29,433 nucleotides of DNA from a bacterium (GTDB lineage Bacteria > Patescibacteriota > Minisyncoccia > UBA6257 > 02-FULL-45-10c), in the NCBI GenBank assembly GCA_030646555.1, contig JAUSKP010000054.1, positions 1 to 29,433 of the forward strand, in the 5' to 3' direction. A program made the translations under genes and the position numbers. The first letter of the stretch is position 1; each line of letters opens with the position of its first letter. This document shows, piece after piece, positions 5,625-13,328 of the stretch. Under the pieces are notes generated by a model. That model was not told the origin of the DNA and did not search any database. It saw nothing but the letters and a program-made list of their open reading frames with translations.

Positions 5625-7817
5625 ATGTCTAAAAATAAAGAACGACAAAATAAAAAGGAAAGCGGAAGCAGTATATTCAGAAAAATTGGATATCTAAGAT
5701 CCCAAATAAATCCCGAAACCGAAAAAAGCATACTTGCCGTAATTTTTTTCTGCGTAGCAATTATTTTAATATTGGCGAGCTTCCAAAAAGCCGGACCAGC
5801 CGGAGAATTTATATTTTCAAAACTCACTTTTTTATTCGGACTGGGCTACTATCTCTTTCCTTTAATTATGGTAATAATGGCTTTTGATTTTTTGACCGGC
5901 AAAGATGAAAAATATAGGGATCTCTCCGTCAGACTATTCGGCGCGCTGTTTTTTGTCCTTGGCGGACTTGGGCTTATAGACATACTTGATTCAGGAAAAG
6001 GCGGGCTTATTGGAAAATGGGTCGGGAGCATTGAATCTCCTTTTGGCTTCATAGTTTCAATAATTATCACTTCAACAATTATTATCAGTTCCCTGCTTTT
6101 GACTTTGAATATTCCGCTAAAATTAAAACTTAAGAAAGAAGCCGTGGAAGACGGGGCTCTCCTTATTAGTCATTCTGAACGAAGTGAAGAATCTCATACA
6201 ACGAACGAGATTCCTCGCGAAGCTCGGAATGACAAGGCGGCGGACAAGGAAAAAACCGTAAAAAATGAAATTGACGAAAAAGATTTAAAAATTGCTTCGG
6301 ATAAAGAATTCTTTATGCCGAAAAAGGCTTCAATGGGAAAAATAAAAAATTATACTCCCCCGCCTCTTAGTTTATTAAAATCAACGATAGAAAAACCGAC
6401 TTCCGGCGACCTTCGCGCCAATGCCAACATCATTAAAAGAACTTTGGAAAGTTTTGGAATTCCGGTGGAAATGGGAGAAATAAGCATCGGCCCGAAAGTG
6501 ACCCGCTATACATTAAAACCGGCTGAAGGAATTAAGCTGGCGAAAATAACCGCGCTAAACCAGGATTTATCACTGGCTTTAGCCGCCCATCCCATAAGAA
6601 TAGAAGCTCCGATTCCTGGAAAATCTTTAGTTGGAATTGAAGTGCCAAATAAAGCCGCTGCCGTGGTGCGATTGGGCAGTTTGATGACCTTCCCGGAATT
6701 TATTAATTCAGGCTCTTTAGGATTTATTTTGGGACGCGACGTGACCGGCGAACCAATAATGGCAAACTTAGAAAAAATGCCGCATATGCTCATTGCCGGA
6801 TCTACCGGCTCAGGAAAATCAGTGGCAATTCACTCGCTCATTGTTTCTCTGCTTTATAAAAATTCTCCCGAAACTTTAAAACTCATTTTAATTGACCCGA
6901 AAAGAGTTGAGCTTACCGCCTACAATAATATTCCACATTTAATTTCCCCTGTTATCACCGAAGGCAAAAAAGCGCTGGGCGTATTTCGCTGGGCAATCAA
7001 TGAAATGGAACGCAGATATATGCAGCTTGAAAGCGCCGGAGCCAGAGACATTAAAAGCTACAATAAAAGCCATAGCGGCGAACCATTGCCGAATATAGTA
7101 ATAATAGTTGATGAACTAGCTGACCTGATGTTCGCTTATGGAAGAGATATTGAAAGCTCGGTTGTTAGGCTTGCTCAAATGGCGCGCGCCACCGGCATTC
7201 ACTTAGTGCTTTCCACCCAAAGGCCTTCCGTGGAAGTAATCACCGGACTTATCAAGGCCAACATTCCCGCTAGAATTGCTTTGAAAGTTGCCAGCCAGAT
7301 TGATTCCAGGACCATTTTGGATATGGCGGGCGCCGAAAAACTTCTTGGCGGCGGAGATATGCTTTTCATGTCCGCCGATGTTACCAAACCAAAAAGAATA
7401 CAGGGAGCATATCTTAGCGAAGAAGAGCTTAACGCAGTTGCTAAATTTGTAAGAGAAAATAATGAAAGCGACGAGATCCCGGATTCCACAAATAGTTTTG
7501 ATCCGGATAAAGAAAGAAAGGATATTAACGACGTAAATTTCGACGAGTTCGCGATGGACAGCAACGAAGACGAGCTTTTTGAAGAAGCCGTAAAGATGGT
7601 GCGCGAAGCTAAAAAGGCCTCCGCTTCGCTTTTACAAAGAAGATTGTCGGTCGGATACGCCAGAGCTGCCCGGCTTATAGATATAATGGAACAAAAAGGA
7701 ATAGTCGGTCCTGGCGACGGGGCCAAGCCAAGAGAAGTTTACGGCAATGACATAAGTATGGATTCGCATGGCAATTTGGTGGATGAAACCGTGGACAGCG
7801 AAGAAAATAACGTGTAA
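5625..7817 (+). CDS. ftsK: DNA translocase FtsK/SpoIIIE
   Basis: 730 aa. The N-terminal ~150 residues contain four predicted membrane spans; a charged linker follows. The RecA-like motor has Walker A GSTGSGKS (~392-399), Walker B IVIIVDELADLM (~490-501) and the LSTQRPS sensor. A C-terminal winged-helix gamma domain (~646-706, ASASLLQRRLSVGYARAARL) would read KOPS-like sequences. The protein acts at the division septum, pumping chromosome termini into daughter cells. A dispersed repeat is translated in frame within the linker (6169-6233; SHSERSEES ... EIPREARND). The start has no Shine-Dalgarno sequence. The RodZ-like gene begins 9 nt after the stop, suggesting co-transcription. Confidence 0.97.
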   Translation: MSKNKERQNKKESGSSIFRKIGYLRSQINPETEKSILAVIFFCVAIILILASFQKAGPAGEFIFSKLTFLFGLGYYLFPLIMVIMAFDFLTGKDEKYRDLSVRLFGALFFVLGGLGLIDILDSGKGGLIGKWVGSIESPFGFIVSIIITSTIIISSLLLTLNIPLKLKLKKEAVEDGALLISHSERSEESHTTNEIPREARNDKAADKEKTVKNEIDEKDLKIASDKEFFMPKKASMGKIKNYTPPPLSLLKSTIEKPTSGDLRANANIIKRTLESFGIPVEMGEISIGPKVTRYTLKPAEGIKLAKITALNQDLSLALAAHPIRIEAPIPGKSLVGIEVPNKAAAVVRLGSLMTFPEFINSGSLGFILGRDVTGEPIMANLEKMPHMLIAGSTGSGKSVAIHSLIVSLLYKNSPETLKLILIDPKRVELTAYNNIPHLISPVITEGKKALGVFRWAINEMERRYMQLESAGARDIKSYNKSHSGEPLPNIVIIVDELADLMFAYGRDIESSVVRLAQMARATGIHLVLSTQRPSVEVITGLIKANIPARIALKVASQIDSRTILDMAGAEKLLGGGDMLFMSADVTKPKRIQGAYLSEEELNAVAKFVRENNESDEIPDSTNSFDPDKERKDINDVNFDEFAMDSNEDELFEEAVKMVREAKKASASLLQRRLSVGYARAARLIDIMEQKGIVGPGDGAKPREVYGNDISMDSHGNLVDETVDSEENNV
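6169..6233. repeat. Palindromic repeat inserted in frame in ftsK
   Basis: Starts GTCATTCTGAACGAAGTGAA and ends CTCGCGAAGCTCGGAATGAC; the two halves are imperfect inverted copies around an 11-nt centre. The family is otherwise intergenic. It is translated without disrupting the reading frame. Confidence 0.9.
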
Positions 7818-7826
7818 ATTAAACAA

Positions 7827-8486
7827 ATGGAAGAAACAGGAAAAAGCCTACAAACTATATTTGAAGAAACGCTTGAGCAGAAAAATCTCAACCATGACAA
7901 ACTGGCCAGCATAACCTCTATTCCAAGAAGGTATATTATCGCCATACAAAATCTGGAATTGAATATGCTGCCGGCATCTCCTTATGTCCGCGGATATCTT
8001 AAAAAGATCTGCGAAGTTTTGGATCTTAATTTTGATAATATCTGGAAAATATATGAGGAAGAACTAAAACATAAAACTTCCGGAGCTTTTGACAAACTGC
8101 CAATCAATAGATTTGCGATACACAAGATAAATAAAAAAAGCGTTATCGGAGGAGTAATTGCGGCGGTATTAATAATTTTCTTTATTTCAAACTTTAATAA
8201 TTTTTTTGCAAAACCATATTTGAATATAGAAAATCCTAAAGAAGCCATAACCACAACGTCCGAACCGTCAATCAATCTGATGGGAGCCATAAATCCGAAA
8301 GATAAGCTCACTATCAACGACAGAGAAGTGGTCGCCGATGCTTACGGAAATTTTGAATCAATTTATGACTTGCAGCCGGGTTTGAATACAATAAATTTCA
8401 AAGTCAAAAAAATTCTTGGAAAAGAAAATACAGAAATCAGGCAAATAATGTTTGGAGCGACAACAACGGAGCAATTATATTATTAA
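7827..8486 (+). CDS. RodZ-like protein: HTH_25 domain, one membrane span, periplasmic domain
   Basis: 219 aa. Residues ~8-85 form a Cro/HTH_25-type helix-turn-helix (LEQKNLNHDKLASITSIPRR, then YIIAIQNLELNMLPASPYVR, GYLKKICEVLDL). This is the cytoplasmic module that in RodZ binds MreB. One membrane span follows (VIGGVIAAVLIIFFISNF). The extracellular ~90 residues form a beta-rich domain (AINPKDKLTINDREV, GLNTINFKVKKILG). Placement directly after ftsK fits a cell-shape/division role. No mreB is in the window, so the specific role is inferred. There is no Shine-Dalgarno sequence, and a repeat cluster follows the stop. Confidence 0.8.
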   Translation: MEETGKSLQTIFEETLEQKNLNHDKLASITSIPRRYIIAIQNLELNMLPASPYVRGYLKKICEVLDLNFDNIWKIYEEELKHKTSGAFDKLPINRFAIHKINKKSVIGGVIAAVLIIFFISNFNNFFAKPYLNIENPKEAITTTSEPSINLMGAINPKDKLTINDREVVADAYGNFESIYDLQPGLNTINFKVKKILGKENTEIRQIMFGATTTEQLYY

Positions 8487-8514
8487 AGGGTTAACGAGTT
8501 AAAGAGTTGCTTGT

Positions 8515-8643
8515 TCGTCATTGCGATCCGCCCCACTTAGCGGGGCGGAGAAGCAATCTAAATACTGAATTGCCACGGGCCAATCCCCCTCTTTCCCCCT
8601 TTAAAAAGGGGGATGAAGGGGGATTTGATTTCGCAATGACAGA
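8515..8643. repeat. Dispersed palindromic repeat cluster before recA
   Basis: cgtcattgcgatccgcccca ... agcggggcggagaagcaatc, then caatccccctctttccccct ... aaagggggatgaagggggat and tttgatttcgcaatgacaga. It is an expanded version of the unit at 5352-5417. Confidence 0.85.
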
Positions 8644-8651
8644 CAAGTCTA

Positions 8652-8671
8652 ATAACTCCTATAGGAGTTAT
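8652..8671. promoter_or_regulatory. Perfect 20-bp palindrome at the recA promoter
   Basis: ATAACTCCTA followed by its exact reverse complement TAGGAGTTAT, ending 12 nt before the -10 box and covering the -35 position. It could be an operator. A related, non-palindromic version follows the similar repeat near 5425-5450 (aagtctaataagtcccatga), so it may instead be a repeat tail. Confidence 0.45.
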
Positions 8672-8683
8672 GGAATTTTCTGA

Positions 8684-8689
8684 TATAAT
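8684..8689 (+). promoter_or_regulatory. -10 box of recA
   Basis: TATAAT 21 nt before the recA ATG. No consensus -35; the palindrome at 8652-8671 occupies that place. Confidence 0.6.
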
Positions 8690-8710
8690 ATTACTAATTA
8701 AAATTAAATT

Positions 8711-9757
8711 ATGACTAACGTAAAAAATGCAAAGGAACCCGCCGACGCTAAAGCTATGGCGGGCAAGGAAAATAAAGTTGAAGACAAAGAAAAAGACATT
8801 AATAATCTTTTAGAAGCGCTTCAAAGCAAATTCGGAGAAGGCTCAATAATGAAGCTCGGAGATGTCAAAAAAACCAATGTTGACGTTGTTCCAACCGGTT
8901 CATTTTCTTTGGATTTGGCTCTCGGCGTTGGCGGACTTCCAAGAGGAAGGATCGTTGAAATATTCGGACCTGAAAGCAGCGGTAAAACTACTTTAGCTTT
9001 AAATGTAATTGCCCAGGCTCAAAAGAAAAACGGCAAAGTGGCATTTATAGATGCCGAACACGCTATGGATCCGGATTATGCCGGAAAATTGGGAGTGAAA
9101 GTTAAAGATCTTTTGATCTCCCAGCCGGATAGCGGCGAGGAAGCTTTGAATATCTTAGAAAGCTTGGTCCGATCCAATATCATTGATGTGATCGTGGTGG
9201 ATTCCGTTGCCGCTCTAACGCCTCAAAAAGAAATTGAAGGCGAAATGGGCGCGCAATTTATGGGTCTTCAAGCCAGAATGATGTCTCAAGCGCTTAGAAA
9301 ACTCACTGCCATTTCCGCTAAATCCAGGACAATGATAATTTTTATAAACCAATTAAGAGAAAAAATTGGAATTATGTTCGGTAATCCGGAAACCACTCCC
9401 GGCGGCAGAGCTTTGAAATTTTATTCTTCCGTAAGAATTGATATTCGAAAAATCGCTCAGGTTAAAAAAGGAGAAAATATCGTGGGCAACCGCGTGAGGG
9501 CAAAAGTTGTAAAAAATAAAGTCGCTCCGCCATTTAGAGAAGCGGAATTTGATATTATGTTCGGCGAAGGCATTTCCTATGAATCCGATGTCCTAAGCGC
9601 CGCCATTAAATACGGCGCAGTTGTAAAATCCGGAATGACTTATACTATGGAAGGCGAAAAACTTGGCGTTGGTTTTGACAAAACAGTTGAAGCGTTAAAA
9701 GCCGATAAAAAACTTTTGGATAGCGTAAAGAAAAAGACGGAAGAGATAGTGAAGTAA
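8711..9757 (+). CDS. recA: Recombinase A
   Basis: 348 aa. Walker A GPESSGKTT is at ~86-94, with Walker B IDVIVVDSVAALTP, the L1 region EGEMGAQFMGLQARMMSQAL, and L2 MFGNPETTPGGRALKFYSSV. It forms ATP-dependent filaments on single-stranded DNA for homologous recombination and repair. Compared with E. coli RecA the N-terminus is about 20 residues longer; the extension (EPADAKAMAGKENK) is partly encoded by a small palindrome, 8738-8763, that also occurs in non-coding DNA at 15892-15918. The C-terminal tail is short and basic rather than acidic. There is no Shine-Dalgarno sequence. Confidence 0.98.
   Translation: MTNVKNAKEPADAKAMAGKENKVEDKEKDINNLLEALQSKFGEGSIMKLGDVKKTNVDVVPTGSFSLDLALGVGGLPRGRIVEIFGPESSGKTTLALNVIAQAQKKNGKVAFIDAEHAMDPDYAGKLGVKVKDLLISQPDSGEEALNILESLVRSNIIDVIVVDSVAALTPQKEIEGEMGAQFMGLQARMMSQALRKLTAISAKSRTMIIFINQLREKIGIMFGNPETTPGGRALKFYSSVRIDIRKIAQVKKGENIVGNRVRAKVVKNKVAPPFREAEFDIMFGEGISYESDVLSAAIKYGAVVKSGMTYTMEGEKLGVGFDKTVEALKADKKLLDSVKKKTEEIVK
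8738..8763. repeat. Short palindrome inside the recA N-terminal codons
   Basis: CCCGCC ... GGCGGG around GACGCTAAAGCTAT. A sister copy, TCCGCC ... GGCGGA around TTCGCATAAAGCTAC, lies at 15892-15918 in a non-coding region. Confidence 0.65.
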
Positions 9758-9767
9758 TTTTTAATTT

Positions 9768-9845
9768 CCGTCATTGCGAGGGTAATCCCAAAGCAATCTA
9801 TTTATTATTCGAGATTGCCGCGTCGCAGACTTCTCGCAATGACGG
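9768..9845. repeat. Dispersed palindromic repeat (REP-like)
   Basis: CCGTCATTGCGAG ... CTCGCAATGACGG, the same ends as 1308-1380. A second half-unit follows directly at 9848-9875 (tggattccgcatcaagtgcg-gaatgacag) and encodes the end of FolD. Confidence 0.9.
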
Positions 9846-9858
9846 ACTGGATTCCGCA

Positions 9859-10731
9859 TCAAGTGCGGAATGACAGAGGGGGCGCGGAATTCAACTTATA
9901 AAAGTTCTTATATATTTCCGCCACTAAAACAGGGCCTGTTCCGCCCGGAGTCGGAGTATACGAGATAGTATTTAGCGAACTAGCCCTGCCTACCGGCAGG
10001 CAGGCACTAGTAATTAGTGAGCCGGGATAAAAATCGCCTTTTAATTTTCCGTCCACAAGGCCATATCCAAAATCAATAACCACGGCATTATTTTTTAACA
10101 ATTCCGGCTTAATTAAACCCGGCTTTCCGGTTCCGGAAATAACAACATCGGCTTCTTTTATTAAATCAATATCGCTCTTGCTGTTTAGAGCTATTATTTT
10201 CAAACATTTACCCTTTCTCCCTTCGGGAGATCCGTCTATCGCGGAAAAATATTCTAAAAGCGGAGCGCCTATCAAAAAGCCCCGACCAACCACTGCCACA
10301 ACCTGGTTTTTTATATCCATATTCAAATAAGCTAAAACATCGTTAACCACCCCTACTACCAAAGAGCTAACCAGTTTCTTTCCGCCTTCTGTGAGCGCAT
10401 CAATATCTTTTAAAGAAGAAATGCTTGGAATGATATTTTCTTTCTTAAACTTTTCCGGAAGAGGCAATTGCAAAATGATCCCACCGACAGAATTATCTAA
10501 GTTTAATTTTTCAATTTCTTTTATAATTTCCAACTCGCTCATTTCTCCGCTTAATCTTATCAGCCGAAAATCAATTCCAAGTTGATTGGCAATTTTTGCT
10601 TTTTGTTTTAAAAAACTTTCTGACTGCGCGTTCTCGCCGACTAAAATAGCTGCCAAACTTTTTTCTGGCTTCTTTAACGCCTTAAGCTCGGAAATAATAT
10701 TCTCTGCTATTTTTCTTCCATCAATAATCAT
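9859..10731 (-). CDS. folD: Methylenetetrahydrofolate dehydrogenase/cyclohydrolase FolD
   Basis: 290 aa. Family motifs: GGIILQLPLPEKF, KDIDAL, Rossmann VAVVGRGFLIGAPL, VVISGTGKPGLI and PTPGGTGPVLVAEIYKNF. It interconverts methylene-, methenyl- and formyl-tetrahydrofolate using NAD(P). The catalytic Lys is kept in SFLKQKAK, but the Tyr four residues before it is Phe, and the PCTP segment of the E. coli enzyme is replaced by a shorter VSSLVVGVVNDVLAYL. Two in-frame insertions come from palindromes (GSPEGRKGK at 10216-10230; ACLPVGRAS at 9985-10000). The last residues LSFRT plus the stop are repeat-encoded. The start overlaps the yvcK stop by 4 nt (ATGA), indicating translational coupling. Confidence 0.95.
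   Translation of the reverse strand: MIIDGRKIAENIISELKALKKPEKSLAAILVGENAQSESFLKQKAKIANQLGIDFRLIRLSGEMSELEIIKEIEKLNLDNSVGGIILQLPLPEKFKKENIIPSISSLKDIDALTEGGKKLVSSLVVGVVNDVLAYLNMDIKNQVVAVVGRGFLIGAPLLEYFSAIDGSPEGRKGKCLKIIALNSKSDIDLIKEADVVISGTGKPGLIKPELLKNNAVVIDFGYGLVDGKLKGDFYPGSLITSACLPVGRASSLNTISYTPTPGGTGPVLVAEIYKNFYKLNSAPPLSFRT
9985..10000. repeat. Palindrome inserted in frame in folD (distal)
   Basis: CCTGCC-TACC-GGCAGG, followed by another CAGG. It encodes the CLPVGR segment on the minus strand, just before the conserved PTPGG motif. Confidence 0.8.
10216..10230. repeat. Palindrome inserted in frame in folD (central)
   Basis: TCTCCC-TTC-GGGAGA, translated on the minus strand as SPEGR within a ~15-residue insertion in the NAD(P)-binding domain. 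Confidence 0.75.
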
Positions 10732-11693
10732 ATGAGCATTTTAATTAAACCGCATATTTTTTTAGGATCGTGGCGGATAAACTTTCCGGATCTTAAAAGA
10801 TCTGCCTTTACGACAGAAGTTTTGCCTGTCTTTTTAAAATCTACATCCGGCTCAACAAAATCAGATCTTTCTTTTACATAGGAAGCTATTTTTTTAAACG
10901 AAGGTTTTTTGTTGTTCACTACGGCATAATCCAAAACATCTTTGCCTAAATAATCCAAAACTGTTTTTATGAAATCTGAGGCCTTGAAATCGTTGGTCTC
11001 GCCGAACTTAGTCATAACATTGCTCATATAAATTATTTTGGCTTTGGTTTTTTTAAGCGTTTCTTTCATGCCGCCGACCAAAAGGTTGGGAATAATGCTG
11101 GTATACAGATCTCCGGGACCAATAATAACAATATCGGCTTCCATAATAGCCTTTTTAGCATTCGGATTTATTTTCACTGAAGGATTTAAATAAACTTTTT
11201 TTATTTTAAAATGGCCGTCATGTTTTGGAATGTCAATGTTTGTTTCCCCTATTATTTTTTGCCCGCTCTCCAATTCTGCGACAAGTTTCGCCTTGCCCAA
11301 AGTAACCGGAATCACTTTCCCTTTTACGGATAAAATTCTTCCTGCTTCGTTTACCGCTTTTTCAAAATCATTTGTCAGCCTTTCTAAAACAGTAATCAAT
11401 AAATTGCCAAAATTGTGTCCTGTTAAACCCAGTCCTTGCTCAAACCGATAGGAAAAAAGCTGGGCGAGCATCTTGTCGCCGGAATCTGAAAGCGCCAAAA
11501 GCGCCCTGCGTATATCGCCCGGGGGCAAAATACCGAATTCTTCACGTAAAATACCCGTGGATCCTCCATCGTCCGCCATAGTTACAATAGCGGTCAAATT
11601 ATCAAAACAAGGCTTTAATCCGGTTAAAACCGTAAACACGCCCGTCCCTCCGCCGATAATAACTATCTTTTTTTTGCTCTTTTTAATATCCAT
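10728..11693 (-). CDS. yvcK: YvcK/CofD-like protein (gluconeogenesis factor family)
   Basis: 321 aa. Motifs are KKIVIIGGGTGVFTVLTGLK (nucleotide-sugar-binding glycine loop), TMADDGGSTGILREEFGILP, PGDIRRALLALS, HNFGNLLITVLERL and IIGPGDLYTSIIPNLLVGGM. In Bacillus, YvcK is a UDP-GlcNAc-binding regulator required for envelope synthesis under gluconeogenic growth. The family assignment is secure; the role here is by analogy. The start codon is only 1 nt from the end of the miniature element at 11695-11856, so that element forms the whole visible 5' leader, and no Shine-Dalgarno sequence exists. It is coupled to folD by the ATGA overlap. Confidence 0.95.
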   Translation of the reverse strand: MDIKKSKKKIVIIGGGTGVFTVLTGLKPCFDNLTAIVTMADDGGSTGILREEFGILPPGDIRRALLALSDSGDKMLAQLFSYRFEQGLGLTGHNFGNLLITVLERLTNDFEKAVNEAGRILSVKGKVIPVTLGKAKLVAELESGQKIIGETNIDIPKHDGHFKIKKVYLNPSVKINPNAKKAIMEADIVIIGPGDLYTSIIPNLLVGGMKETLKKTKAKIIYMSNVMTKFGETNDFKASDFIKTVLDYLGKDVLDYAVVNNKKPSFKKIASYVKERSDFVEPDVDFKKTGKTSVVKADLLRSGKFIRHDPKKICGLIKMLI

Positions 11694-11694
11694 A

Positions 11695-11856
11695 CCGGGT
11701 CAGTGAAAATTCGATCAATTATATATATACGACTTTTTTATTTACCCCCTCACCTATACATAGGTGCGAGGGTGTACTTAACTATTTTTATTTCCGAGTA
11801 GTGATTATTTACAGATTACGTCAGTCTGACTGACCAATCGAATTTCTACTGCCCGG
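11695..11856. mobile_element. Miniature inverted-repeat element, copy 1 (yvcK leader)
   Basis: Ends CCGGGTCAGTGAAAATTCGA and TCGAATTTCTACTGCCCGG are inverted repeats with one indel. The interior TTAACTATTTTTATTTCCG, TAGTGAT and TTTACA is shared with copy 2 at 15624-15789. Two hairpins differ from copy 2: CCCTCACCTAT/ATAGGTGCGAGGG (present only here) and GTCAGTC-T-GACTGAC. It accounts for most of the 305-nt gap 11694-11998. Confidence 0.8.
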
Positions 11857-11917
11857 CATGATTCTTTTATTATAAAACTGAATAAAACTCCGCGTTGTCA
11901 TTCCTCGCCTACTTATT

Positions 11918-11990
11918 CGTCATTGCGAGGAGTCTGCGACGCGGCAATCTCACTAAATCCAGATTGCTTCGGCGGCACTCACAATGACGG
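11918..11990. repeat. Dispersed palindromic repeat (REP-like)
   Basis: CGTCATTGCGAGGAGTCTGC ... CAATCTCACT, then AGATTGCTTCGGCGGCACTC-ACAATGACGG. It ends 9 nt before the stop of the following minus-strand gene. Confidence 0.9.
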
Positions 11991-11998
11991 AATGGGCT

Positions 11999-13075
11999 CT
12001 ACGGTCTAAATATTCTACTAAAAATAAATTCTTTTCCCTTCTCAAAATATTTCTTTAAAAGTTCCGGATTATTTATCAACGCACTGCCTTTTTTCAAATA
12101 AATTTTTGCCAAAGACTTGTGCATTGGCGCTCCCACAATTTCCAAAAATCCGATTCCCTTTATTTTTTTGTCATTTAGTTGCGCCTCAATGTTTAAACCG
12201 CCCTCCCAATAATTTATATTTCCGAAAATTATTTCCTGATCTATATTTTTTGGAATAGTTTTTATTTTCAAATTTAATTCCGGAATTTCTATGAGCCATT
12301 CCAATTCATAAACCGCTTTAGTTTCCGGGCTTTCCCAGGTCTTACCGAGAGGCTTAAAAGAAACATTACGAGTGGCCACTTGTTTCCCATCGGGCAAATA
12401 AGCCGTAGCCGATCTTGTTTTTTCTTTATCGCCATATTCAAAACACAAAACATCCAAACCATTTTCAAGTTGAATGGAAAACCAAGTCCATTTATCTTCG
12501 GGATGGTATCCGCCATTTGCCCATTGCCTGTCCATCCAAACCTTTCCGGATACGGGTTCGTATCCGTTTTCGGTCTTTATTTTTCCCTTGGCTTCTAGAT
12601 CAGACAATGAAAAATAATAAGTATTTTTATTGCCAAGATCTATCCACCCCTTCCCATCTATCAGTAATGGATCTTTTTTGGAAATAAGGGTCAGATCTAA
12701 ATCGGAATTCATAAGATGGTATTCGCCATCTTTTGTATTTTCAAAAACAAAATCTTTTCCAGAGCCAATAAACAATCTTTCTTTTTTAAAGCTGTCTTTA
12801 TCCAGTTCCGGATATAAAAACACCGAAGGTTTAAAAGTTTTTTTATCTATGTCGGATATCAAGCTATGGGCAAAATAAAAGTCGTGAACCGGCAATTCTT
12901 TTAAAAACGGCAAAACGACTTTTTTAGGGTCGGCTTTAAAAAGACAATGCATAAAAACAAATTCCCTGCCCGATTCCGTCATTAGATGACCATTAAAATA
13001 CCACCATTCTATTACGGTGTTATGACTAAACTCATCTTTTGGAAAGACTAGCGGCTTAAAGCCCATCTTGTCCAT
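11999..13075 (-). CDS. CrtC/AttH-like lipocalin-fold protein
   Basis: 358 aa, no signal peptide. The N-terminus FPKDEFSHNTVIEWWYFNGH and the central GKVWMDRQWANGGYHPEDKW are the signatures of the hydroxyneurosporene synthase (CrtC)/AttH family, two lipocalin-like halves. WWYFNGHL lines the ligand pocket in that family. Characterised members hydrate carotenoids or act in transport of surface compounds; no carotenoid genes are in the window, so the substrate is unknown. It lies 13 nt downstream of pspC on the same strand and is probably co-transcribed with it. There is no Shine-Dalgarno sequence. Confidence 0.85.
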   Translation of the reverse strand: MDKMGFKPLVFPKDEFSHNTVIEWWYFNGHLMTESGREFVFMHCLFKADPKKVVLPFLKELPVHDFYFAHSLISDIDKKTFKPSVFLYPELDKDSFKKERLFIGSGKDFVFENTKDGEYHLMNSDLDLTLISKKDPLLIDGKGWIDLGNKNTYYFSLSDLEAKGKIKTENGYEPVSGKVWMDRQWANGGYHPEDKWTWFSIQLENGLDVLCFEYGDKEKTRSATAYLPDGKQVATRNVSFKPLGKTWESPETKAVYELEWLIEIPELNLKIKTIPKNIDQEIIFGNINYWEGGLNIEAQLNDKKIKGIGFLEIVGAPMHKSLAKIYLKKGSALINNPELLKKYFEKGKEFIFSRIFRP

Positions 13076-13088
13076 TTTTATTTATTTT

Positions 13089-13328
13089 TTATTTAGTTAC
13101 CGCGTCAAAATCTTCCGGAGCTTTTTCCATCTTCGGAACAAAGATCCACATCAAGATATAAAGTATGGGCATAAAATGAAACCCGCCAATGAACAAAAAA
13201 GCTGTAACGAGCCTGACAAGCCAGAGCGACCAACCAAAAAAATAAGCAACGCCGGCGCATACTCCGCCGATAATTCCTTTCTCGGGAATTCTTTTTAGGT
13301 TTTTAATATTTTCTAATTTTTCTCGCAT
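13089..13328 (-). CDS. PspC-domain membrane protein
   Basis: 79 aa from the ATG at 13328 (an in-frame TTG at 13343 would add five residues but lies inside the leader repeat). LKRIPEKGIIGGVCAGVAYF followed by FGWSLWLVRLVTAFLF and FMPILYILMWIFVPK is the PspC pattern: a short amphipathic start and two hydrophobic segments. PspC proteins sit in the membrane and take part in envelope-stress responses in other bacteria; here the role is inferred. The 5' side is exactly the repeat 13329-13479, shared with the gene at 27977. There is no Shine-Dalgarno sequence. Confidence 0.88.
   Translation of the reverse strand: MREKLENIKNLKRIPEKGIIGGVCAGVAYFFGWSLWLVRLVTAFLFIGGFHFMPILYILMWIFVPKMEKAPEDFDAVTK

Noticed and set aside
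1308..11990. CRISPR array suggested by the many repeats
   Set aside because: Repeats are irregularly spaced, palindromic and differ in sub-type; there are no equal spacers and no cas genes.
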